A DNA stretch of 64,000 nucleotides from Rutidosis leptorrhynchoides (Eukaryota; Streptophyta; Magnoliopsida; Asterales; Asteraceae): NCBI RefSeq assembly GCF_046630445.1, contig NC_092340.1, positions 38,998,501-39,062,500 on the forward strand, given 5' to 3'. Shown one piece after another: positions 25,460-36,788 of the stretch. Position 1 is the first letter of the stretch, and each line of letters begins with the position of its first letter. A model generated the notes under the pieces. It saw only the letters and a list, made by a program, of their open reading frames with translations. It made no database searches and was not told the origin of the DNA. Position numbers and translations under genes: made by a program.

Positions 25460-26143
25460 CTAGTACACAAGTCGTTCAGCAAAGGCAATAAAGACACGTA
25501 ATTCATACGTCCAGAAACAAGTCATGCATTCTGGTTTTACTAGGACTACTTCCCATCCTTGGTCTTGTGCAACATAACCGTTATGGCCGTTGATAAGACA
25601 GCGTGTTGTAACGTCGTCAAAGGGACGAGGGTTACGTAATGTCCAACAGTCCCTTAATAATCTAAAAACCTCATTTCTTACCCCAATTACCGACTCCGTC
25701 ACTTGTGGAAACGTTTTGTTTAATAGTTGTAGCCCGATGTTCTTGTTCTCACTTTGGTGAGAAGCGAACATTACTAATCCGTAAGCATAACATGCTTCTT
25801 TATGTTGCATGTTAGCCGCTTTTTCTAAATCACGAAGTCCAATATTCGGATATATTGAGTCAAAATAATTTCTTAGCCCGTTGCGTAAAATAGCATTTGG
25901 GTTCCCCGCAATATATGCGTCAAAGTAAACACATCGTAACTTATGGGTTTCCCAATGTGATATCCCCCATCTTTCAAACGAAAGTCTCTTATAAACCAAG
26001 ACATTCTTGGAACGTTCTTCGAATGTCTTACAAACTGATCTCGCCTTAAATAGTTGTGCCGAGGAATTCTGGCCGACTCTAGACAAGATTTCATCAATCA
26101 TGTCTCCGGGTAGGTCTCTTAAAATATTGGGTTGTCTATCCAT
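25460..26143 (-). CDS. F-box protein (At2g35280-like) carried by retroelement A
   Basis: 227 residues from ATG at 26143. An F-box motif lies at about 8-52: LRDLPGDMIDEILSRV, then LFKARSVCKTFEERSK and VYKRLSFERW. A helical repeat-like part follows (AGNPNAILRNGLRNYF; GLRDLEKAANMQHKEACYAY), and the C-terminus has a CMTCFWTYELRVFIAF motif typical of this plant F-box family. F-box proteins bind SKP1 through the F-box and present targets to SCF ubiquitin ligases. The ORF lies between the acidic ORF and gag on the element's sense strand, with no introns. The same ORF is in element B. Its presence inside an LTR element implies capture of a host gene. Target and expression are unknown. The family call is by motif recognition. 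Confidence 0.8.
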   Translation of the reverse strand: MDRQPNILRDLPGDMIDEILSRVGQNSSAQLFKARSVCKTFEERSKNVLVYKRLSFERWGISHWETHKLRCVYFDAYIAGNPNAILRNGLRNYFDSIYPNIGLRDLEKAANMQHKEACYAYGLVMFASHQSENKNIGLQLLNKTFPQVTESVIGVRNEVFRLLRDCWTLRNPRPFDDVTTRCLINGHNGYVAQDQGWEVVLVKPECMTCFWTYELRVFIAFAERLVY

Positions 26144-26279
26144 TTTGTGTTTTTAAACTGTAAAATAGACAAGAGTTAGATTCATAAAAAAATACTTATT
26201 AATACAAGCAATTTTTACATATATCATAAAGCATAAGAACACTATATTACATATATTACACCACACGAATACAACTATC

Positions 26280-26894
26280 TTATTCCGACTCGCTCGTTTC
26301 TTCTTCTTCGGTTTTGGTTCGTTTTGCCAAGTTTCTAGGGATATATGATGTTCCCCTAATACGAGCCGTCGTTGTCCACATTGGTTTAGAAAAACCTGGT
26401 GGTTTAGAGGTTCCCGGGTCATTGTTACAACTTAAGGACTTCGGGGGTTGACGATACATATAAAGTTCATCGGGGTTGGAATTAGATTTCTCTATTTTTA
26501 TGCCCTTTCCCTTATTATTTTCTTTTGCCTTTTTAAATTCAGTTGGGGTAATTTCTATAACATCATCGGAATTCTCGTCGGAATCCGATTCATCGGAGAA
26601 TTGGTAATCCTCCCAATATTTTGCTTCCTTGGCGGAAACACCATTGACCATAATTAACTTTGGTCGGTTGGTTGAGGATTTTCTTTTACTTAACCGTTTT
26701 ATTATTTCCCCCACCGGTTCTATTTCTTCATCCGGTTCCGATTCTTCTTCCGGTTCCGATTCTTCTTCCGGTTCCGACTCTTCTTCCGGTTCCTCTTCGG
26801 GAACTTGTGAATCAGTCCACAAATCATTCCAATTTACATTTGACTCTTCATTATTATTAGGTGAGTCAATGGGACTTGTTCTAGAGGTAGACAT
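26280..26894 (-). CDS. Acidic, repeat-bearing pre-gag ORF of element A
   Basis: 204 residues from ATG at 26894, ~210 nt inside the 5' LTR boundary. It is Ser/Glu/Asp-rich and probably disordered, with SEPEEE hexapeptide repeats (about residues 35-55), a SUMO-interaction-like core DDVIEIT (about 111-117), and a conserved end LAKRTKTEEEETSESE. I do not recognise a family outside these elements. A relative occurs in element F, where the end reads LAERTKWEEVSDSSE. Translation from the element's genomic RNA would place it first, before the F-box ORF and gag. Role unknown; nucleic-acid or SUMO-pathway interaction is only a guess from composition. Confidence 0.65.
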   Translation of the reverse strand: MSTSRTSPIDSPNNNEESNVNWNDLWTDSQVPEEEPEEESEPEEESEPEEESEPDEEIEPVGEIIKRLSKRKSSTNRPKLIMVNGVSAKEAKYWEDYQFSDESDSDENSDDVIEITPTEFKKAKENNKGKGIKIEKSNSNPDELYMYRQPPKSLSCNNDPGTSKPPGFSKPMWTTTARIRGTSYIPRNLAKRTKTEEEETSESE

Positions 26895-27077
26895 CTATCA
26901 CATAATATCAAACACGTTAAGAGATTAATATATCACATAATATTCATATGTTAAAAATATATAGTTTCCAACAAAAATGTTAAGCAATCATTTTTAAAGA
27001 AAACACGGTCGAAGTCCAGACTCACTAATGCATCCTAACAAACTCGATAAGACACACTAATGCAAATTTTCTGGTTC

Positions 27078-27102
27078 TCTAAGACCAACGCTCGGATACC
27101 AA
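27078..27102 (-). promoter_or_regulatory. Primer-binding site of element A
   Basis: On the minus strand the sequence just inside the 5' LTR is GTTGGTATCCGAGCGTTGGT. This matches the TGGTATCAGAGC initiator Met-tRNA primer site with one or two changes. B has the same variant; C has the canonical form. Confidence 0.75.
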
Positions 27103-27103
27103 C

Positions 27104-30100
27104 TGAAATGTCCCGTTCTTATTGACTAAAAACGTTCCATATTAATTGATTTCGTTGCGAGGTTTTGACCTCTATATGAGACGTTTTTCAAAGACTGCAT
27201 TCATTTTTAAAACAAACCATAACCTTTATTTCATAGATAAAGGTTTTAAAAAGCTTTACGTAGATTATCAAATAATGATAATCTAAAATATCCTGTTTAC
27301 ACACGACCATTACATAATGGTTTACAATACAAATATGTTACAACAAAATAAGTTTCTTGAATGCAGTTTTTACACAATATCATACAAGCATGGACTCCAA
27401 ATCTCGTCCTTATTTAAGTATGCGACAGCGGAAGCTCTTAATAATCACCTGAGAATAAACATGCTTAAAACGTCAACAAAAATGTTGGTGAGTTATAGGT
27501 TTAACCTATATATATCAAATCATAATAATAGACCACAAGATTTCATATTTCAATACACATCCCATACATAGAGATAAAAATCATTCATTTGGTGAACACC
27601 TGGTAACCGACATTAACAAGATGCATATATAAGAATATCCCCATCATTCCGGGACACCCTTCGGATATGATATAAATTTCGAAGTACTAAAGCATCCAGT
27701 ACTTTGGATGGGGTTTGTTAGGCCCAATAGATCTATCTTTAGGATTCGCGTCAATTAGGGTGTCTGTTCCCTAATTCATAGATTACCAGACTTAATAAAA
27801 AGGGGCATATTCGATTTCGATAATTCAACCATAGAATGTAGTTTCACGTACTTGTGTCTATTTTGTAAATCATTTATAAAACCTGCATGTATTCTCATCC
27901 CAAAAATATTAGATTTTAAAAGTGGGACTATAACTCACTTTCACAGATTTTTACTTCGTCGGGAAGTAAGACTTGGCCACTGGTTGATTCACGAACCTAT
28001 AACAATATATACATATATATCAAAGTATGTTCAAAATATATTTACAACACTTTTAATATATTTTGATGTTTTAAGTTTATTAAGTCAGCTGTCCTCGTTA
28101 GTAACCTATAACTAGTTGTCCACAGTTAGATGTACAGAAATAAATCGATAAATATTATCTTGAATCAATCCACGACCCAGTGTATACGTATCTCAGTATT
28201 GATCACAACTCAAACTATATATATTTTGGAATCAACCTCAACCCTGTATAGCTAACTCCAACATTCACATATAGAGTGTCTATGGTTGTTCCGAAATATA
28301 TATAGATGTGTCGACATGATAGGTCGAAACATTGTATACGTGTCTATGGTATCTCAAGATTACATAATATACAATACAAGTTGATTAAGTTATGGTTGGA
28401 ATAGATTTGTTACCAATTTTCACGTAGCTAAAATGAGAAAAATTATCCAATCTTGTTTTACCCATAACTTCTTCATTTTAAATCCGTTTTGAGTGAATCA
28501 AATTGCTATGGTTTCATATTGAACTCTATTTTATGAATCTAAACAGAAAAGTATAGGTTTATAGTCGGAAAAATAAGTTACAAGTCGTTTTTGTAAAGGT
28601 AGTCATTTCAGTCGAAAGAACGACGTCTAGATGACCATTTTAGAAAACATACTTCCACTTTGAGTTTAATCATAATTTTTGGATATAGTTTCATGTTCAT
28701 AATAAAAATCATTTTCTCAGAATAACAACTTTAAAATCAAAGTTTATCATAGTTTTTAATTAACTAACCCAAAACAGCCCGCGGTGTTACTACGACGGCG
28801 TAAATCCGGTTTTACGGTGTTTTTCGTGTTTCCAGGTTTTAAATCATTAAGTTAGCATATCATATAGATATAGAACATGTGTTTAGTTGATTTTAAAAGT
28901 CAAGTTAGAAGGATTAACTTTTGTTTGCGAACAAGTTTAGAATTAACTAAACTATGTTCTAGTGATTACAAGTTTAAACCTTCGAATAAGATAGCTTTAT
29001 ATGTATGAATCGAATGATGTTATGAACATCATTACTACCTTAAGTTCCTTGGATAAACCTACTGGAAAAGATAAAAATGGATCTAGCTTCAATGGATCCT
29101 TGGATGGCTCGAAGTTCTTGAAGCAGAATCATGACACGAAAACAAGTTCAAGTAAGATCATCACTTGAAATAAGATTGTTATAGTTATAGAAATTGAACC
29201 AAAGTTTGAATATGATTATTACCTTGTATTAGAATGATAACCTACTATAAGAAACAAAGATTTCTTGAGGTTGGATGATCACCTTACAAGATTGGAAGTG
29301 AGCTAGCAAACTTGAAAGTATTCTTGATTTTATGAAACTAGAACTTTTGGAATTTATGAAGAACACTTAGAACTTGAAGATAGAACTTGAGAGAGATCAA
29401 TTAGATGAAGAAAATTGAAGAATGAAATTGTTTGTAGGTGTTTTTGGTCGTTGGTGTATGGATTAAATATAAAGGATATGTAATTTTGTTTTCATGTAAA
29501 TAAGTCATGAATGATTACTCATATTTTTGTAATTTTATGAGATATTTCATGCTAGTTGCCAAATGATGGTTCCCACATGTGTTAGGTGACTCACATGGGC
29601 TGCTAAGAGCTGATAATTGGAGTGTATATACCAATAGTACATACATCTAAAAGCTGTGTATTGTACGAGTACGAATACGGGTGCATACGAGTAGAATTGT
29701 TGATGAAACTGAACGAGGATGTAATTGTAAGCATTTTTGTTAAGTAGAAGTATTTTGATAAGTGTCTTGAAGTCTTTCAAAAGTGTATGAATACATATTA
29801 AAACACTACATGTATATACATTTTAACTGAGTCGTTAAGTCATCGTTAGTCGTTACATGTAAATGTTGTTTTGAAACCTTTAGGTTAACGATCTTGTTGA
29901 ATGTTGTTAACCCATTGTTTATTATAACAAATGAGATATGAAATTGTTATATTATCATGATATTATGATATATAATATATCTCAGTATGATGTATATACA
30001 GTTAAATGTCGTTACAACGATAATCGTTACATATATGTCTCGTTTCGAAATCATTAAGTTAGTAGTCTTATTTTTACATATGTATTTCATTGTTAATACA

Positions 30101-30528
30101 CTTAATAATATATTTACTTATCATTTAACATAATTAACCAAGTGTATCAATATCTTAATATGATTCATATGTACCTAGTAAGACGTTGTTATAACGATAA
30201 TCGTTATATATATCGTTTTCGAGTTTCTTAAATTAATAGTCTCATTTTTATGTATATAACTCATTGTTAAAATACCTAATGAGATACATACTCATAATAA
30301 AAACATGTTAACTATATATATAACCATATATATGTCATCGTATAGTTTTTACAAGTTTTAACGTTCGTGAATCACCGGTCAACTTGGGTGGTCAATTGTC
30401 TATATGAAACATATTTCAATTAATCAAGTCTTAACAAGTTTGATTGTTTAACATGTTGGAAACATTTAATCATGTAAATATCAATCTCAATTAATATATA
30501 TAAACATGGAAAAGTTCGGGTCACTACA
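27104..30528 (-). mobile_element. Element A 5' LTR
   Basis: 3,425 bp, the same length as the 3' LTR and nearly identical to it. It contains the promoter for the minus-strand element RNA, including a TATA-like stretch at about 29468-29475. Confidence 0.93.
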
Positions 30529-32032
30529 ACCACCACCCTCACCTCATCACCACTTACGGTTCACCTACACCATAGCCACCCTACTACCTCTATTTCCATC
30601 ATAAATACATACAATCATCACATTGAAATCACTATCCTCTTTAAATGCACCACCACCGAACCCCTACAACAACTTCTTTTTATTCGATTGTTGTTCGCTG
30701 CTCAACAGACACCAAAGCCATCGAAAATATTCTGCAATTCGCTGCAACTGGTAATTGCTATTTTTCTGTTTCCATTTATATCGCAAACAACAACCATCAT
30801 CATACCATAGAACAAGTTGCTGTACTATTTTAAAAGAAAAAGAAACCGAACAAACTGTTTATTTTTTTTTTTCTGTTTCCTTCCAGTTCATCCAAGCTGT
30901 AATTACACTTTAGTACTTCTGTTTTTAGATCGAATCATGAGCCAGGAAAGACTGATTATGTAATTCTTTTTCTTTATGGCGGACAACTACCAAACGATAA
31001 CCCCACTTGTTTTATTAAAGGTATTATATTGATAAACATGAGTTTGGCGTTTATGATTTTGTTACAATTCTAAAACATACACTAGACCGTGAATTAGTTG
31101 GTTATTGGGTTGTCAGGGTGTTGGGCCATTTATATTTAAGTGGTTTTACAATATGGATATGTTGATATTGGGCCGAATCCTTTTCTTCTGTGTGGGCCGA
31201 GATGTATGATAACGGTGATGGGTATTCAAGAGTATGTTGAGATGATGGATACGATAATATAAAGACAACGATATGAGTATGACGCGATGATGATGAAAAA
31301 ACGCATATTAATGATGCACGTTTAAATAATATATGATGATGACTAGGGATACGGTATGACGATGATGGTAGTATAAAGATGATGATGATAGTTTAGATGA
31401 TTATGATTATTAGTTAATAAGAATGGTGATTAAACAATGAAAGTACACGATGATGATGAGAAACTCGATTAATGGGTGATGACGGTGGAAAAATGATATT
31501 GATGATGCGTTTTGTCAACAAAGTAAGATTTAGGATATTGCTTGTGGGCTCCTGCATATTTTTTTAAACCGAAACAATAGCTGTGATTTTTACTTTATGG
31601 ACGTTATTTAACAAGTGGAAATACCCCACTTACCTTTATTTTGGTTAGTGGGTTTCAAAAAGTATAATTATTCAATAATAAATGGTGTTAGTAGCTAAGG
31701 AAAATATAAAGTAATTGACTCTTTAAATAAATGGGATTCTGTGATATCATAAGCATTCGTATTTGTTTTTCATGGCGTGCTTGTTAGGATATTAAAAATC
31801 AATAGTAACGTGATTAAGATAAGGATTAGCGAAGACAGAAAAGATGATAATGGTTTAGTATGATAATGAAGTTATGAGGTTGTGGTAATGTAGTGATGAT
31901 GATGAGAACGATATGATAAAGTTGATAATGATCACGATGATGATATAGTTAGAAAAGGATGATGATCAGGTTATGTTAATGGCGATGAACGAGAAAGATT
32001 GTTTAAGGATGTTTTTGGGTTAGCGGGACGTC

Positions 32033-32050
32033 GCGGGTTCAAACCCGGAC
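32033..32050 (+). repeat. tRNA-like T-arm / B box within C 5' LTR
   Basis: GCGGGTTCAAACCCGGAC forms a T-arm stem with a GGTTCAA loop start, preceded by GGGTTAGCGGGACGT. The ATT array starts ~50 bp downstream. The arrangement suggests a decayed tRNA-derived SINE captured in the LTR. The matching copy is at 52979-52996. Confidence 0.55.
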
Positions 32051-32095
32051 TTGGGCATTATTTTTAGGGCTACTTCCTTAAGGTAGTTATTTATC

Positions 32096-32240
<145 letters not shown>

Positions 32241-33397
32241 AATTATTATTAATAATATCATTAATATTATTATTAGTATCATTTTTATTAAAAACTATCA
32301 TTTTTATTAAAAGTATCATTTTTACTATTATTATTATCATTATTAGAGAAATTATCATTTTTATCAAAATTATTATTATTACTATCCTTATTATTATTTT
32401 GACATTAATATTATTATTTTGTTTATATTATCAATAACATTATCATAATTACCATTATTATTATTGTAAAAATAAGACAACTTTTATTTATTATCACTAT
32501 CAATATTATTTTATCAACTAACTATTAGTTATATAAAACTATATTTACTACACATAATATAACTATATTAATACTTTTATAATAAATATTGATAAATATA
32601 ATTAATATGGTTATTAATGAAAAACCTAATTAAAATGACAATTAAATCTCTAATAATATATAAAATTGTTTGATTACCATTACATGTATTAATATACATG
32701 ATTGAATAATAGGTTCGTGAATCCGAGGTCAACCCTGCACTTGTTAAATGACGTCATATGTATTTTTACTACAAAATACATTATGGTGAGTTTCATTACT
32801 CCCTTTTTAATTACTTTTGCATTATATATTTTTGGGCTGAGAATACATGCGCTGTTTTTATAAATGTTTTACGAAATAGACACAAGTAATCGAAACCGCA
32901 TTCTGTGGTTGAATTATCGAAATCGAATATGCCCCTTTTTATAAAGTCTGGTAATCTAAGAATTAGGGAACAGACACCCTAATTGACGCGAACTCTAAAG
33001 ATAGATCTATCGGGCCCAACAAGCCCCATCCAAAGTACCGGATGCTTTAGTACTTCGAAGTTTATATCATGTCCGAAGGAGGATCCCGGAATGATGGAGA
33101 TATTCTTATATGCATATTGTGAATGTTGGTTACCAGGCGTTCAATCCATATGAATGATATTTTTGTCTCTATGCATGGGACGTATGTTTATGAGGAATGG
33201 AAATATGAAATCTTGTGGTCTATTAAAATTATGAAATGACTATTTATGTTAAACTAATGAACTCACCAACCTTTTGGTTGACACTTTAAAGCATGTTTAT
33301 TCTCAGGTATGAAAGAAATCTCCCGCTGTGTATTTGCTCATATTACATGGAGTTGTTTATGGCATATAGAGGTCAGAATCTCGCAATGGGACCAACT

Positions 33398-36300
33398 TGA
33401 AATGTCCCGTTCTTATTGATTAAAAACGTTCCATATTAATTGATTTCGTTGCGAGGTTTTGACCTCTATATGAGACGTTTTTCAAAGACTGCATTCATTT
33501 TTAAAACAAACCATAACCTTTATTTCATAAATAAAGGTTTAAAAGCTTTACGTAGATTATCAAATAATGATAATCTAAAATATCCTGTTTACACACGACC
33601 ATTACATAATGGTTTACAATACAAATATGTTACATCGAAATCAGTTTCTTGAATGCAGTTTTTACACAATTTCATACAAACATGGACTCCAAATCTTGTC
33701 CTTATTTTAGTATGCAACAACGGAAGCTCTTAGTATTCACCTGAGAATAAACATGCTTTAAACGTCAACAAAAATGTTGGTGAGTTATAGGTTTAACTTA
33801 TATGTATCAAATCGTAACAATAGACCACAAGATTTCATATTTCAATACACATCCCATACATAGAGATAAAAATCATTCATATGGTGAACACCTGGTAACC
33901 GACATTAACAAGATGCATATTTATAAGAATATCCCCATCATTCCGGGACACCCTTCGGATATGATATAAATTTCGAAGTACTAAAGCATCCGGTACTTTG
34001 GATGGGGTTTGTTAGGCCCAATAGATCTATCTTTAGGATTCGCGTCAATTAGGGTGTCTGTTCCCTAATTCTTAGATTACCAGACTTAATAAAAAGGGGC
34101 ATATTCGATTTCGATAATTCAACCATAGAATGTAGTTTCACGTACTTGTGTCTATTTTGTAAATCATTTATAAAACCTGCATGTATTCTCATCCCAAAAA
34201 TATTAGATTTTAAAAGTGGGACTATAACTCACTTTCACAGATTTTTACTTCGTCGGGAAGTAAGACTTGGCCACTAGTTGATTCACGAACCTATAACAAT
34301 ATATACATATATATCAAAGTATGTTTAAAATATATTTACAACACTTTTAATATATTTTGATGTTTTAAGTTTATTAAGTCAGCTGTCCTCGTTAGTAACC
34401 TACAACTAGTTGTCCACAGTTAGATGTACAGAAATAAATCGATAAATATTATCTTGAATCAATCCACGACCCAGTGTATACGTATCTCAGTATTGATCAC
34501 AACTCAAACTATATATATTTTAGAATCAACCTCAACCCTGTATAGCTAACTCCAACATTCACATATAGAGTGTCTATGGTTGTTCCGAAATATATATAGA
34601 TGTGTCGACATGATAGGTCGAAACATTGTATACGTGTCTATGGTATCTCAAGATTACATAATATACAATACAAGTTGATTAAGTTATGGTAGGAATAGAT
34701 TTGTTACCAATTTTCACGTAGCTAAAATGAGAAAAATTATCCAATCTTGTTTTACCCATAACTTCTTCATTTTAAATCCGTTTTGAGTGAATCAAATTGC
34801 TATGGTTTCATATTGAACTCTATTTTATGAATCTAAACAGAAAAGTATAGGTTTATAGTCGGAAAAATAAGTTACAAGTCATTTTTGTAAAGGTAGTCAT
34901 TTCAGTCGAAAGAACGACGTCTAGATGACCATTTTAGAAAACATACTTCCACTTTGAGTTTAACCATAATTTTTGGATATAGTTTCATGTTCATAATAAA
35001 AATCATTTTCTCAGAATAACAACTTTTAAATCAAAGTTTATCATAGTTTTTAATTAACTAACCCAAAACAGCCCGCGGTGTTACTACGACGGCGTAAATC
35101 CGGTTTTACGGTGTTTTTCGTGTTTCCAGGTTTTAAATCATTAAGTTATCATATCATATAGATATAGAACATGTGTGTAGTTAATTTTAAAAGTCAAGTT
35201 AGAAGGATTAACTTTTGTTTGCAAACAAGTTTAGAATTAACTAAACTATGTTCTAGTGATTACGAGTTTAAACCTTCGAATAAGATAGTTTTTTATATAT
35301 GAATCGAATGATGTTATGAACATCATTACTACCTCAAGTTTAGTAGGTAAACCTACTGGAAGTGACAAGAAATGATCTAGCTTCAAAGGATCTTGGATGG
35401 CTTGAAAGTTCTTGAAGTAGGATCATGACACAAAAACAAGTTCAAGTAAGATTTTTACTCGAATTAAGATAGTTTATAGTTATAGAAATTGAATCAAAGT
35501 TTGAATATGAATATTACCTTGAATAAGAAAGATAACCTACTGTATATAACAAAGGTTTCTTGATCTTAGATGATTACTTGGAATGGATTAGAAAGCTTGG
35601 AAGTAAATTAGTAAACTTGAAGGGATTTTTGAAGTGTTCTTGAAGTGTTCTTCCTATGATGATTATAGCTTGATTCTTGAAGTGATTTTTGATGAAGATG
35701 ATTATTAACTACTGGAAAAATACGTTCATAATAGTGTGTGTGTTGAGAGAGAATTAGAAAGAGAATTGGAAGTGAAATGGAGTGAATGATGAGTGGTAAT
35801 TGGTGAGTGGTGAGTGGGGTTAAAAAGAGTTCTAGTTAGTTGACTAGCTCATGGTAGAAGTTAAAATTGATTAGTCATACATGACATAATCAAGAGTGGA
35901 ATCCCATGCTAGTTCCTATTGGTATATACTCATAGTAAGTACGTTTTGAAGCTGTGTATAATACGGGTAAGAATACGACTAGAATTCTTGATGAAAGAAA
36001 AGAATGGAAAAGTAACTGTAACCATTTTCGTTAAGTATGAGTGTTTTGATATATGTATTGAAGTCTTCCAAAAGTATTTTAATACATCTAAATACACTAC
36101 ATGTATATACATTTTAACTGAGTCGTTAAGTCATCGTTAGTCGTTACATGTAAGTGTTGTTTTGAAACCTTTAAGTTAACGATCTCAATTAATGTTGTTA
36201 ATCCATTGTTTATTATATCTAATGAGATGTTAAATTATTATATTATCATGATATTATGATATATTAATATATCTTAATATGATATATATACATTTAAATG

Positions 36301-36645
36301 TCGTTACAACGATAATCGTTACATATATGTCTCGTTTCGAAATCCTTAAGTTAGTAGTCTTGTTTATATGTATATAACTCATTGTTAATATACTTATAGA
36401 GATACTTACTTATATAATCTCATGTTAACCATATGTATATCCATATATATATCGTCATGTCATTTTTACAAGTTTTAACGTTCGTGAATCGCCGGTCAAC
36501 TTGGGTGGTCAATTGTCTATATGAAACATATTTCAATTAATCAAGTCTTAACAAGTTTGATTGCTTAACATGTTGGAAACATTTAATCATGTAAATATCA
36601 ATCTCAATTAATATATATAAACATGGAAAAGTTCGGGTCACTACA
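33398..36645 (-). mobile_element. Element B 3' LTR
   Basis: 3,248 bp, TG...CA. Related to the LTR of A along its length, with a diverged promoter-proximal section (35300-35860). Confidence 0.92.
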
Positions 36646-36660
36646 GTACCTACCCGTTAA
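36646..36660 (-). promoter_or_regulatory. 3' polypurine tract of element B
   Basis: TTAACGGGTAGGTAC on the minus strand, abutting the 3' LTR, as in A. Confidence 0.75.
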
Positions 36661-36788
36661 ATAAATTTCGTCCCGAAATTTTAAGCTGTTGAAGGTGTTG
36701 ACGAATCTTCTGGAAATAGATGTGGGTATTTCTTCTTCATCTGATCTTCACGCTCCCAGGTGAACTCGGGTCCTCTACGAGTATTCCA

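Larger units (their letters stand above)
17085..30528 (-). mobile_element. Element A: young Tekay-like chromovirus with two extra 5' ORFs
   Basis: A 13,444-bp minus-strand element bounded by 3,425-bp LTRs and a perfect ACCAC target duplication (17080-17084, 30529-30533). Order on the minus strand: 5' LTR, Met-tRNA primer site, acidic ORF, F-box ORF, internal polypurine-like motif, gag-pol with chromodomain, polypurine tract, 3' LTR. I counted about eight differences between its LTRs (~0.2%), so the insertion is recent. Gag-pol carries a frameshift in integrase and an in-frame stop in the chromodomain. Confidence 0.93.

Noticed and set aside
25873-26097. 74-codon ORF overlapping the F-box gene in another frame
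   Set aside because: It is a frame shadow of the F-box ORF; its apparent presence in B follows from that gene.
31200-31990. GAT/ATG-rich stretch as a CRISPR-like or coding repeat array
   Set aside because: Short irregular repeats without constant spacing, in plant LTR DNA, duplicated in the other LTR.
32020-32055. A functional tRNA gene
   Set aside because: Only the T-arm/B-box part is recognisable; no acceptor stem or anticodon arm can be folded.
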